A stretch of DNA of 64,000 nt. It comes from Lacinutrix jangbogonensis. GTDB lineage: Bacteria > Bacteroidota > Bacteroidia > Flavobacteriales > Flavobacteriaceae. The stretch spans positions 1 to 64,000 of the forward strand of contig NZ_JSWF01000029.1 of the NCBI RefSeq assembly GCF_000797445.1, in the 5' to 3' direction. Positions 37,001-45,829 of the stretch are shown here, piece by piece. A program made the translations under genes and the position numbers. The notes under the pieces were generated by a model that saw nothing but the letters and a program-made list of their open reading frames with translations, made no database searches and was not told where the DNA came from. Positions within the stretch are counted from its first letter, which is position 1. Every line of letters begins with the position of its first letter.

Positions 37001-37340
37001 TAGCGATTATTCATTTACGTCTGCAACAGGAGAATTTAATGAGCGTTTTAAAGTTGTCTTTACAACAAATACATTATCTACAGATAGTTTTGAGACTATG
37101 TCACAAACATTGTCTATTGTAGAACTTGAAGATGATAATGTGCAATTCTCAATTGCATCTAGTGAGTTAACTATTAAGTCGGTTAAAATATTAGATCTTT
37201 TAGGTCGTACTATATATAACTTTGAAGGTAAAGAAAGCACTGAGGTTTATAATCTTGCAAATATTAGTAGCTCTATTTATGTAGCACAAATTGAGTTATC
37301 AAATGGTGCTGTAATAAGTAAAAAAGCAGTGAAAAAATAA
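34086..37340 (+). CDS. Large secreted lamin-tail protein with type IX sorting domain (paralog of 38138 gene)
   Basis: Secreted or surface-attached protein of 1084 residues. Signal peptide MKHIKLVLIILFISLSYSGYGQ. Residues 25-205 form a beta-sandwich-like N-terminal domain (IYTEDFTGQANKGARFF...). An Ig-like segment lies at about 207-320 (AITGLTVEQGNIPLNPETFTVEG fold). A lamin-tail domain is at about 324-490 (LIISEYHESNGGSGRENYIE). A C-terminal module covers 492-1084 and is shared with the 38138 gene product. The end (VKILDLLGRTIYNFEGKEST ... SKKAVKK) is a type A type IX sorting domain. The protein should cross the outer membrane by the T9SS and be attached by the PorU/V/Q/Z complex; PorZ is encoded at 46529. 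Substrate or ligand unknown. Confidence 0.9.
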   Translation: MKHIKLVLIILFISLSYSGYGQIYTEDFTGQANKGARFFTGPGTVIDVSGVNWNVTVQPTGTGPATGLDATNDWFRVRGNAANRYLEARDVDGPAVWLSPIVNITGFTSVGFSLLASERTGIAGNDIDNLDTLVTEYRIDGGAWTIADTNGSLSNDYDPTVVSQSAILSGTTIELRVTIDNDRNNERMRIDDIVVTGTPPAGPVIIVNPTSAITGLTVEQGNIPLNPETFTVEGYGLGVTPITITPPTGFVVATSINGPYSGSVTTAVPDGSGTVSTTTIYVQLEYSATTEDYFTIPTDINFASGATTESLTITGEVTAHTAVTDTCSELIISEYHESNGGSGRENYIELYNPTASAIDLSDYRIARFVNGRVNRRPAIRTLPASLGSIAPNSTFLIARTGSDLCGTADYCNNNSALRFNGNDVMALQTSDGVNIDVVGEIGVNNNFGRNVDLARNQDVDVPTVTYDASGEWTSSAANNTSMLGFHISDCKCTSTSTFAGGLWSPSFPNIFTNVIIATDYDTSVRGPFSACSITVNSGITLTVTDNFTIAVDDTVVNNGTISVATAGSLVQVSDNGAFANIGSGTSSVTKHAAIINSLAEYTYWSSPVHGEVVNDVFPSIHQNRRYWFDASNFRDSTAETGNNNGTVSGQDDVDDDNNDWQELSTASTLEPGFGFITYPATGSTIGTRVPYTFTGPFNNGTIAVPIFKDNAELNDNNWNLIGNPYPSAVSTVDFFAENVTNTGVIDGTIYLWSHNSPVDENTNGNQDANYGDADYAMINAGSGGVAGGDGVSPNNFIPSGQGFMVHFSDSSTGDVNEGSNIFSNAVIFNNSMRAVGNNNQFFKTSNSQNTTSNKFWLNLTTENGVFSQILISYLDGATAANDGTYYEATRSPLGYSACLYSTIPGSDKVFAIQGKASGDLTLNEEVPLGIYTIIDVPTTYTISIAELEGTFFSANTIYLEDALLNTTHDLSNSDYSFTSATGEFNERFKVVFTTNTLSTDSFETMSQTLSIVELEDDNVQFSIASSELTIKSVKILDLLGRTIYNFEGKESTEVYNLANISSSIYVAQIELSNGAVISKKAVKK

Positions 37341-37370
37341 ACACTTAAATTAATAACTGTTACATATAAA

Positions 37371-37410
37371 CAAAAAAGCCTTTCAGAATTTTAAACTGAA
37401 AGGCTTTTTG
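37371..37410. terminator. Bidirectional terminator between the 1084-residue gene and recX
   Basis: A 15-bp stem (CAAAAAGCCTTTCAG / CTGAAAGGCTTTTTG) with T-rich ends on both strands lies between convergent genes (recX stop at 37414). Confidence 0.92.
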
Positions 37411-37413
37411 TAT

Positions 37414-37881
37414 TTATTGTATTAACTCATTTACTTTAGCATAGACCAAATGCGACTCCCAACCTCTGTACAACAGATAGTCTATAAGCTTCTTTTTCTT
37501 CTTCAATTTATTACTTTCTAAGATGCTGTCAGCCTTTTTTAAGGCTAACGCATTAAAAGTTTCAATATATTCATCTTCAGAAATTTCTTTAAACGCTGTG
37601 TTAATATTAGTTTTAGAAATATCCCTACTTTTAAGTTCTCGAGTTAAACGGAAACGTCCCCATTTTTTGATTCTAAATTTTCCGCGAACAAAAGCTTGAG
37701 CAAAACGTTCCTCATTAAGAAAATTATGTTCTAAAAGATGAACTATAATAACATCTGTAGCTTCAGGTATCATATTCATATCTCGTAGTTTCTGCCTTAC
37801 TTCTTTATGGCAGCGTTCTTGATAAACACAGTAATTTCGCAATGTAACAGTAGCTTCTTTTAATGTATAAGTGGATTTCAT
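37414..37881 (-). CDS. recX: Regulatory protein RecX
   Basis: RecX binds and modulates RecA filaments during recombination and SOS. The 155 residues show the family's tandem three-helix repeats: YCVYQERCHKEVRQKLRDM, then FLNEERFAQAFVRGKFRIKK followed by the WGRFRLTRELKSRD segment, then a shorter third repeat ending LLYRGWESHLVYAKVNEL. Length is typical. It sits alone between the two giant paralogous cargo genes, convergent with the first and divergent from the second. Confidence 0.92.
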   Translation of the reverse strand: MKSTYTLKEATVTLRNYCVYQERCHKEVRQKLRDMNMIPEATDVIIVHLLEHNFLNEERFAQAFVRGKFRIKKWGRFRLTRELKSRDISKTNINTAFKEISEDEYIETFNALALKKADSILESNKLKKKKKLIDYLLYRGWESHLVYAKVNELIQ

Positions 37882-37969
37882 CGGTGCTTTTGGTTACTTT
37901 ATCGTATTTTTGCATAAACTTTTTAAGAAAAATAAGTTTAAAAATCAATTTACTCATTTTTGTAAAAAA

Positions 37970-37983
37970 TGCTTACATAAGCA
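37970..37983. repeat. Short palindrome in the recX/38138 gap
   Basis: TGCTTA-CA-TAAGCA is a perfect 6-bp inverted repeat about 90 bp upstream of recX. It could be a regulator site; nothing else supports this. Confidence 0.35.
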
Positions 37984-38078
37984 ACTATATATAATGAAAA
38001 ATTACGCCGCAGTAGTATTCACTTTATAGTTAAGCAAAATAATGCTTTAGTTTTTTTGAGCTCTAAAAAATGTAATCT

Positions 38079-38114
38079 AATTCTATTTTTGATGCCTGCA
38101 TCAAAAATAGAATT
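38079..38114. promoter_or_regulatory. Perfect 17-bp inverted repeat containing two opposed -7 elements
   Basis: Left arm 38079-38095 and right arm 38098-38114 are exact reverse complements with only CT between them. Each arm contains TATTTTTG (38084-38091 on plus, 38102-38109 on minus), which matches the -7 consensus. The plus copy is 46 bp before the 38138 start codon. No T-run follows, so it does not look like a terminator. Confidence 0.65.
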
Positions 38115-38137
38115 AATTAAGATATGCTGATATTACT

Positions 38138-41100
38138 ATGATTAAAAAATATTCTCTTTTAGTACTGGTTTTTGTATGTGGTTTGGGGTCCATTTATGGA
38201 CAATCTGATGTAATAATTAGTCAATATATAGAAACAAGTTCTGGTACAACTCCAAAAGGTATGGAAATTTTTAATGTTTCAGGTACTGATATTGTTTTTT
38301 CTGGAGCTAATAATCTTCAAATTTACAAAGGTTCTAATGGAGGATCCTGTAATTCTATAGCGGGTACAAACATTACATCAGGAACACTTAAAGCCGATGA
38401 AGTTTGGGTTATAGGAACAAGTAATTTAACCAGTTTCGCTACAACTAATGGGACAGGATTAAGTGGAACTAAAGTTTTTAATTTTAGCTTTAATGGAGAT
38501 GACGCTTTACAGGTTTATTTAGGTGGAACGCTACAGGATGAATTTGGCACTTGTGGTTCAGATCCAGGAAGTTCTTGGAGTTCTGGAGGAGTTGATACAA
38601 AAAATAACAATTTACAAATAAAGAATGGAATTTGTGATGGTAATATAACTGGTTGGACAGATCCTAGTGTGCGTTTTGATGAAATTGCTAATGGCTTAAC
38701 AATGACTGGTTTTGGAAATGCTCCAGCGCCATGTACATCTTCAGACTTAATTATTTCTGGCACTCCTACAGATCATGGTTCTGTTTGTATTGGTGCTTCA
38801 AGTACAACTGTACAATACACTATAACTAATAATGGTGTAGGAACTGCAACAGGAATAACTGTTATTTCAAGCGATTCTCAATTTGCAGTAAGTGGTTTAT
38901 CCTCAACAACAATTGCCGCATCATCCACAGCAACTTTCAACGTAATTTTCACACCAACCGCAATTGATGGTCAACTTACCTCAATAAACATAAATAGTGA
39001 TTCTAGTGGTGATGTAACTAGTAATTTAACAGGAACAGGAATAACAACTCCAACGGTAACGACACCTGCCAATCAAAGTGATATTGTACCAGCTACAGCA
39101 ACTTTTACTATTACTGCGACAAATGCAACGTCTTATCAATGGGAAGTAAATACTGGTTCTGGATGGAATAACGTTACCGGAGGTTCTGGTGATACAAGTG
39201 CAGCTTATACAACTGGAACTACATCAGTAGGTATGGATGGTTATGAATATAGATGTATTGCTACAAATACTTGTGGTTCTGCAACATCTAATGCTGGAAT
39301 ATTAAATACTATAGCTCTTGCAAATGTAGTTATTACAGAAATTTCATATAACTCAACTGGATCAGATGATGAATGGATTGAAATTTGTAATATCTCAGGA
39401 AGCACACAAGACCTCAGTGGATACATTATAGACAATGGAAGTGTGCTATTTACGTTTACTGCCGCTACAACTATTCTTGATGGTTCTTGCATTACTGTTT
39501 CTCTTGGAAGTAATGGAGATGGCACTTATAATAATGATTGCTCATTTACTCCAGATTTTGGTATTGATGCCTCTACAAATGACACAAACAATTTAAACAA
39601 TACTAGCGACACAATTAGTTTATTTGCTGCAGATGGAACTACTTTAGTAGACGCTGTCTTTTATGATGATGGAGATGGTGCAGATAACAATGGCGCTACA
39701 CTTCATGTTATAGATGCTTCAGCAAACAACGCTAATACAAATGCTAACTGGCAAGAAGTTACTAATGGTGGAACTGCAGGAACAAATTCTTTAATTTCTC
39801 CATGTTCTTTTACAGAACTACAACTTGTAGATGCAGATAGTACAGATCAAGCTTGTGGTTATACTATAGATTTTAGTTCTCAAGCCACAGGTTTTGATAC
39901 AGATATTACTTTCGATATAGATAATGATGGGACTTTAGATTTAACAATTACATCACTAATATTAAGTGGAACTAATTTAGGTGAATTTTCAATTGTATCT
40001 CCAGCTGCACCTTTTACAGTAACTCCAGGTAATACGCAAACAGTAACCATGCGTTTTTCACCTACTTCAATAGGAATAAAAAATGCAACCCTTACCATAA
40101 ATAATAACGATGCAGATGAAGGAACCTGTACTGTTCTATTACTAGGAAATGCCACTACACCTGAACAAGAAATTAATATTGAAGGTGATATTGGTACATT
40201 TCCAGATATTACTAATGGAGATGTTACACCAAGTCCATTAGACAATACGCTATTTGCAGCGCAAAATATTGGTAATTCTCAAGCTAAATCTTTTAGAATC
40301 CAAAACGCAGGTACAGCTAATCTAACTGTGTCAGGAATTACGATTGGCGGAGATAACCCAGGAGATTTTATATTATCTATAAATCCAACTCCTGTAACGT
40401 TAACGCCAATGCAAAATCCTCCTGCTGTTTTTGAAATTACATTTTCTCCTTTAGCTCCTGGAACGCGAACTGCAATAGTTTCTATTGCCAGTAATGATGC
40501 AGATGAAAATCCTTTTACTTTTATGGTTGAAGGTACTGGAAATTGTAATGCTGGTAGCATAACCATTCTACCAAGTTCTGGACCTAAAAACACAATTGTA
40601 ACGGTAACAGGAACAAATTTAAGCGCCGCAACAGCTACTGTGAATGGATTATCTGCTACCGTTACTAATATCTCTGCTACAGAAATAGAAGTTACTATTC
40701 CAGATGGAGCAACGCCTGGTACAATAGATATTATTGACGATTTAGGTTGTCCTGCTTCTGCTGCTTTTACTATAATTAAAGATTTTGGAAGCTGTGGTAG
40801 CCCAAGCGGATTAATGATGACCGAGGTTTACGACGAAAACACGGGTTCAAGAGGTTATATAGAATTGTATAATGCAACAGGTGCAACCATCGATTTAACT
40901 GGTTATAGAATAGATCGCTTTGGAACTTTAGCGACCACATCATCTTCACATTCCTACACATTTCCAGCATCTGGAACAGGAAGCACTATTGCAGATGGAC
41001 AAATATTAGTTGGTATGGTTAATTCTGGAGGATCTGGAGTTGAAGATTTTACTTTTGGAGGCTCTTCAGGCTTCAATGCTGATGACCGTTTAGAGCTTAT

Positions 41101-43354
41101 TCTAATTTCAACAGCTGCTGTAGTAGACGATTTTCACGACACATTAGAAGGTTTAACTGGATATGTTTATAGAAGAAACACAAGTGTTGCAAATCCGAAT
41201 TCAAATTTTGATGCTTCAGAATGGACAACCGCAACGTCAGGAGATACAACTCATTTAGGAACCTATTCAATATTAACAAATGCCCCAACTATTAGCGTAC
41301 ATCCACAACCAATCGATAATTGTAATGCAGAAATAAATTTTAATATTATTGCGGCTCCTGGAGATTCTGGAATATTAACATACCAATGGAAATATAATGA
41401 TGGTGTTTCTAATGGCTGGACTAATGTATTAAACACTTCTTTTTCACCGGGAACCGTTACTGGAGAAACAGCAAACGCTTTATCCATTGCTAGTGTAGAT
41501 TTAAAAGGGTATCAATTTTATTGTGAAGTGACCGAGGATGGTTCTTGCTCAACTGCCAGTGACGCAGCTCGTGTTAATATTACAACTACAACTTGGGATG
41601 GCTCATGGAGCAATGGAGAGCCTTCGCTTTCTATTCTTGCTATAATAAATGCAAATTACGATACCGCAACTTCTGGCAGTTTTAGAGCATGTAGCATTAC
41701 TGTTAATGATACGTTTAGTCTCACTGTAAATGATAATACTTTTGTTGAAATTGAAAATAATGTTACCAATAATGGTACTATTACAGTATTAACTAATGGT
41801 TCTTTTCTACAAAATAATAACAGTGGAACTTTTACAAATATTGGATCAGGAAATTCTTCAGTAACAAAACAAATAGCAACAACAAACAGCCAAAAAGAAT
41901 ACACATACTGGTGCTCGCCAGTTCACGAAGCAAGTTTTGAAAGTGCATTTCCTAATGTTTTTCAAAATAGACGCTATTGGTTTAATGCAGCAAATTATCT
42001 AGATGCTACCTACGAAAATTTGAACGATAATACAACCACTGTAGGAGCTGGAATAGACGATGAAGATGATAATGGAGACGACTGGACATGGATAGCTCCA
42101 ACGGGTCTTATTGAAAATATTTTGAATCCTGGTGCTGGTTTTATAACCTATGCTCCAATATCTGGTAATACCAGCACTTTTAGTGGCCCTTTTCATAATG
42201 GATTAATAAATGTTCCTATATATAAAAATAATAGCGAATTAGGAGACAACAATTGGAACCTCATTGGAAACCCTTATCCTTCGGCTATTAATGCTGATGA
42301 TTTCCTTGCTCAAAATTTCACCACTACCGGTGTTATAGAAGGCACCATTTATTTATGGTCTCATAATACAGCAGTTAACGGAACTACAAATGGCAATCAG
42401 GACGAAAATTATGAATCTGTAGATTATGCTCAATATAATGGTGCAGGCGGCGTTGCTGGGGGCGACAATGTTATACCAAGCAGCTATATACCTTCTGGGC
42501 AAGGATTTATGGTGCAGTTCTCAGATAGTTCTGTTGGTGATGTAAATGAGGGTAATAATATTTATTCTAATGCTGTTGTTTTTAATAATGGTCTACGTGT
42601 AGAAGATAATAATAACCAGTTCTTTAAAACATCGAATACTCAAAAGACAACGAGCAATAGACTTTGGCTTACGCTTACTTCGGACAATGGAATAACTAGT
42701 CAAATTTTAGTTAGCTATTTAGATGGTGCGACTGCCACAAATGATGGCTCTTTTTATGATGCTCCTCGAAGTCAGACGGGATTTATTGCTTGTCTATATT
42801 CTACAATTTCCGGAAATGATAAAGGGTTTGCTATTCAAGGAAAAGCGAGTGAAGACTTATCTTTAAGCGAAGAGATTCCATTAGGTATATATACTACTTT
42901 GGAGGTTCCTACATTATATACTATTTCTATTGCGCAATTAGAAGGCTCTTTTTTAACAAATAACACAATATACCTAGAAGATGCTTTGTTAAACACTTTT
43001 CACGACTTATCGAACAGCGATTATACATTTATTTCTGCGGCCGGTGAATTCAATGAGCGTTTTAAAATCATATTTAATATCAACACGTTGTCTACTGACA
43101 ATTTCGATACCATATCGCAAAACTTTACTATTATTGAGCTTCAAGATAATAATGTAAAATTCTCTATTGCTTCAAAAGGTCTAACAATTAAATCGGTTAA
43201 AATTTTAGATGCTTTAGGGCGTACTATTTATGATTTCCGCGGAAGCGAAAACACAGAAGTTTATAATCTATCTAATGCAAGTAGTTCAATTTATATTGCT
43301 CAAATTGAATTATCTAATGGACGTGTAATAACCAAAAAGGCTGTAAAAAAATAA
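38138..43354 (+). CDS. Giant secreted multidomain protein with type IX sorting domain
   Basis: The protein has 1738 residues. Signal peptide MIKKYSLLVLVFVCGLGSIYGQ. Domains in order: lamin-tail-like segment (about 24-195), choice-of-anchor-D/Hydin-like segment (205-300), Ig-like segment (303-390), lamin-tail domain (392-555), further choice-of-anchor-D segments (565-800), an IPT/TIG domain (about 805-880, ITILPSSGPKNTIVTVTGTN), another lamin-tail domain (890-1050), an Ig-like segment (1055-1145), then the C-terminal module (1151-1738) shared with the 34086 gene. The tail (VKILDALGRTIYDFRGSENT ... TKKAVKK) is a type A type IX sorting domain. No catalytic domain is apparent, so it is probably an adhesin or structural surface protein. 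Confidence 0.92.
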   Translation: MIKKYSLLVLVFVCGLGSIYGQSDVIISQYIETSSGTTPKGMEIFNVSGTDIVFSGANNLQIYKGSNGGSCNSIAGTNITSGTLKADEVWVIGTSNLTSFATTNGTGLSGTKVFNFSFNGDDALQVYLGGTLQDEFGTCGSDPGSSWSSGGVDTKNNNLQIKNGICDGNITGWTDPSVRFDEIANGLTMTGFGNAPAPCTSSDLIISGTPTDHGSVCIGASSTTVQYTITNNGVGTATGITVISSDSQFAVSGLSSTTIAASSTATFNVIFTPTAIDGQLTSININSDSSGDVTSNLTGTGITTPTVTTPANQSDIVPATATFTITATNATSYQWEVNTGSGWNNVTGGSGDTSAAYTTGTTSVGMDGYEYRCIATNTCGSATSNAGILNTIALANVVITEISYNSTGSDDEWIEICNISGSTQDLSGYIIDNGSVLFTFTAATTILDGSCITVSLGSNGDGTYNNDCSFTPDFGIDASTNDTNNLNNTSDTISLFAADGTTLVDAVFYDDGDGADNNGATLHVIDASANNANTNANWQEVTNGGTAGTNSLISPCSFTELQLVDADSTDQACGYTIDFSSQATGFDTDITFDIDNDGTLDLTITSLILSGTNLGEFSIVSPAAPFTVTPGNTQTVTMRFSPTSIGIKNATLTINNNDADEGTCTVLLLGNATTPEQEINIEGDIGTFPDITNGDVTPSPLDNTLFAAQNIGNSQAKSFRIQNAGTANLTVSGITIGGDNPGDFILSINPTPVTLTPMQNPPAVFEITFSPLAPGTRTAIVSIASNDADENPFTFMVEGTGNCNAGSITILPSSGPKNTIVTVTGTNLSAATATVNGLSATVTNISATEIEVTIPDGATPGTIDIIDDLGCPASAAFTIIKDFGSCGSPSGLMMTEVYDENTGSRGYIELYNATGATIDLTGYRIDRFGTLATTSSSHSYTFPASGTGSTIADGQILVGMVNSGGSGVEDFTFGGSSGFNADDRLELILISTAAVVDDFHDTLEGLTGYVYRRNTSVANPNSNFDASEWTTATSGDTTHLGTYSILTNAPTISVHPQPIDNCNAEINFNIIAAPGDSGILTYQWKYNDGVSNGWTNVLNTSFSPGTVTGETANALSIASVDLKGYQFYCEVTEDGSCSTASDAARVNITTTTWDGSWSNGEPSLSILAIINANYDTATSGSFRACSITVNDTFSLTVNDNTFVEIENNVTNNGTITVLTNGSFLQNNNSGTFTNIGSGNSSVTKQIATTNSQKEYTYWCSPVHEASFESAFPNVFQNRRYWFNAANYLDATYENLNDNTTTVGAGIDDEDDNGDDWTWIAPTGLIENILNPGAGFITYAPISGNTSTFSGPFHNGLINVPIYKNNSELGDNNWNLIGNPYPSAINADDFLAQNFTTTGVIEGTIYLWSHNTAVNGTTNGNQDENYESVDYAQYNGAGGVAGGDNVIPSSYIPSGQGFMVQFSDSSVGDVNEGNNIYSNAVVFNNGLRVEDNNNQFFKTSNTQKTTSNRLWLTLTSDNGITSQILVSYLDGATATNDGSFYDAPRSQTGFIACLYSTISGNDKGFAIQGKASEDLSLSEEIPLGIYTTLEVPTLYTISIAQLEGSFLTNNTIYLEDALLNTFHDLSNSDYTFISAAGEFNERFKIIFNINTLSTDNFDTISQNFTIIELQDNNVKFSIASKGLTIKSVKILDALGRTIYDFRGSENTEVYNLSNASSSIYIAQIELSNGRVITKKAVKK

Positions 43355-43377
43355 CTTCTTAATCTTAAGAAGTTATT
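43350..43377. terminator. Hairpin between convergent genes
   Basis: A perfect 12-bp inverted repeat (ATAACTTCTTAA / TTAAGAAGTTAT) begins in the 38138 gene's stop codon. It lacks a clear T-run. It could slow transcription from both sides. Confidence 0.45.
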
Positions 43378-43399
43378 AGTTGCTTAACTAGGCACTATT

Positions 43400-45829
43400 T
43401 TATAGACTATATTTTAGCGCAACAATTAAATTTCTTCCAGCTGCCGAAATTCCTGAGGAATAAGGTCTATAGCGTTGATCAGTAATATTCTCTAAACTCG
43501 CAGTAATACTAGCAGATTTATTGAGTTGGTATTGCATTCTAAAATTTAAAGTGTACCAAGATGGTGAATATGGATTTCCATCACTATCTAACGCATACAA
43601 ATAAGCTTTCCCTTGTTCTGATGGTGCTAATTGATTAAAAGCTAATGCATTATTATAATCAATAAAAGCATCCGCTTTGAAGGCTTTATTTTGCCAAACT
43701 AAATGTGTATTTCCAAAATTAGGAGACACATGTCTTACAGGTGCTTCAACACCATCTGTCTCTTCCGTTCCGCCCACAACATTATATTGAGACGTTAATT
43801 TAAATGTGTCGCTAAAATTTATTCTAGCACCAATTTCAAAACCATAAATCCAAGATTTTGATGCATTTTGAATTGACTGTACAGTACTCAATTCTCCATC
43901 GTAAAAGATCTCACTTTCTCCATTTAAATCTCCATTTCTTCGCACTAAAGCATTATCTAAATAAGTGTAATAAGTTGCTGTATCGAAAATAACGACATTA
44001 CTAAAATTTAAAGTTAAACCCAATTCGCCTCCATAGGCATATTCAGGAGTTAAATGATCATTTGGTACGACTACAGAACCCGGCTCTGAGTCAAAAACCT
44101 TACCTATATCGTCTATATTTGGTGCTCTAAAAGCTGAAGAGAAATTAAGTTTCCACTGCAACACATCATTTGGAGACCAGCGTAATCCAGCGGTTCCTGT
44201 TAATGCACTTGAGTTATTATTAGCCTCAGTAAATGGTAGATTTAAAAACACGTTATTTTTAGAGAAATCCGCTTTAGAAACCACATTATTATAGCGTAAT
44301 CCTGTTTGAAAAACTAGGCTAGGATTTGGTTTGTATTTTAAACTTGTATAGACTGCAGCAGACTGCCAGGTTGAGCCATCCGGATATCTAGTTGCTATTG
44401 GTTCGATAGAGCTTGTTATTATGTTTTCTTGAGAACCATTAGAGTGTATTGTATTGTGTATATACTCTAAACCATAAAAAAGTTTTGTTTTCTTGGTTAA
44501 TGCTTTTTCTAAGTCTAGATTAAAAGAAAAGGCATCAACAGTTTCTTCTCTTGTTCTTCTAACCTCTGATTGGAAATCGCGATCTATTCTACTTTCTTGA
44601 AAGTTTTGGTAAGCAAACGTTCCTTTAATTTTATCATAGAGATTAGAGTTACTACTAAGTTTGGTTACATTAAAATTCGTCATAAACCATTTTTGTGGTC
44701 CATAAAACCATTCTCCAGACCATAAATCATCTCCTCTGTAACGTATTAATCTGTCGTATCGCGGTGTATTTGAAGTTGCTGTATAAAACACACCCAAATC
44801 GAAACTTAAATCTTCCTGTGCTTCATATCGTGCTTTTTGCATGATATTAAATTGACTGTATCCTGATAATTTTTGAATGTTTGGATTACTATTTTCCACA
44901 ATAACATCTTCATTATTGTTTGTTACCACAAACTCTGGCCTTAAGTAATCTTTAGGACCGTGACTTCCCATTCTTAAATCATTAAAATCGGTATAACTTG
45001 CGTTGGTAATAAATGCCCATTTTTTAAATCCGTAGTTAATATCAAAATGTGCCGTTTTCTCTTGTGAGGCAGAAGCGTACCTCACAACAGCATTCGTTTT
45101 AATATATGTAGAATCTGTATAAGACACTTTAGGCGTTTTCGTAAAAAAGCTCATTACTCCTCCAATAGCATCGCTACCATAAATTACATTTCCTGCACCT
45201 AAAGACACCTCTGTATTTTGAATAGAAAATGGGTCTATTGAAATTACATTCTGTATGTTGCCGCCTCTAAAAATAGCATTATTCATTCTTACACCATCTA
45301 CTGTAATAAGTAATCTATTGGTTGAAAAACCTCTTATCATTGGGCTTCCACCGCCTAATTGACTTTTCTGAATGTAAACCTGTCCTGTAGATTTTAAAAG
45401 ATCGGCACTAGTTTGAGGATTCTCGAAAGCAATCGTTCCAGCACTTACATTAGCTATCTTTTTAGGAATATCTCTTTTACTTTCTTTGAATTTAGATGCT
45501 GAAATTACAATCTCGTCTAAACCTTGAGATTTAGGTTGAAGTAGCACTTTTCTATTAGAAATAAACACTTTTTTAATCGAAAATAGTTCAAAAGACAAAT
45601 GCTTAAAATAGATAATTTCTGAAGACTCGAAGGTATCTAAACTTACTTTTCCGTTAAAATTACTAACAACGCTTTTAGACTTTGTTTTATTATATATTGC
45701 TACGCCAACTACTGGTTCTTGAGTGTTTTTATTTAAGACTACTATTTCTTGTGCTTGAGTATAAAAACTCATGCAAAAAACTATAAGAGAAACGAGTATT
45801 CGCTTTATATTTTTATCTAAAAACTTCAT
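43400..45829 (-). CDS. TonB-dependent receptor, heme/hemoglobin-receptor type
   Basis: The 809-residue receptor starts at the ATG at 45829 (MKFLDKNIKRILVSLIVFCM, signal ending YTQAQ). A longer reading to 45880 would put 17 residues before the signal and overlap recO far more. A carboxypeptidase-like domain lies at about 28-105 (EIVVLNKNTQEPVVGVAIYN). The plug at about 112-240 contains SPMIRGFSTNRLLITVDGVR and VSLGAGNVIYGSDAIGG, strongly like the heme/hemoglobin/transferrin receptor group. The barrel ends LIVALKYSL. The start overlaps the recO stop by 17 bp, so it is cotranscribed with porZ-recO. The heme ligand is inferred from plug similarity only. Confidence 0.85.
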   Translation of the reverse strand: MKFLDKNIKRILVSLIVFCMSFYTQAQEIVVLNKNTQEPVVGVAIYNKTKSKSVVSNFNGKVSLDTFESSEIIYFKHLSFELFSIKKVFISNRKVLLQPKSQGLDEIVISASKFKESKRDIPKKIANVSAGTIAFENPQTSADLLKSTGQVYIQKSQLGGGSPMIRGFSTNRLLITVDGVRMNNAIFRGGNIQNVISIDPFSIQNTEVSLGAGNVIYGSDAIGGVMSFFTKTPKVSYTDSTYIKTNAVVRYASASQEKTAHFDINYGFKKWAFITNASYTDFNDLRMGSHGPKDYLRPEFVVTNNNEDVIVENSNPNIQKLSGYSQFNIMQKARYEAQEDLSFDLGVFYTATSNTPRYDRLIRYRGDDLWSGEWFYGPQKWFMTNFNVTKLSSNSNLYDKIKGTFAYQNFQESRIDRDFQSEVRRTREETVDAFSFNLDLEKALTKKTKLFYGLEYIHNTIHSNGSQENIITSSIEPIATRYPDGSTWQSAAVYTSLKYKPNPSLVFQTGLRYNNVVSKADFSKNNVFLNLPFTEANNNSSALTGTAGLRWSPNDVLQWKLNFSSAFRAPNIDDIGKVFDSEPGSVVVPNDHLTPEYAYGGELGLTLNFSNVVIFDTATYYTYLDNALVRRNGDLNGESEIFYDGELSTVQSIQNASKSWIYGFEIGARINFSDTFKLTSQYNVVGGTEETDGVEAPVRHVSPNFGNTHLVWQNKAFKADAFIDYNNALAFNQLAPSEQGKAYLYALDSDGNPYSPSWYTLNFRMQYQLNKSASITASLENITDQRYRPYSSGISAAGRNLIVALKYSL

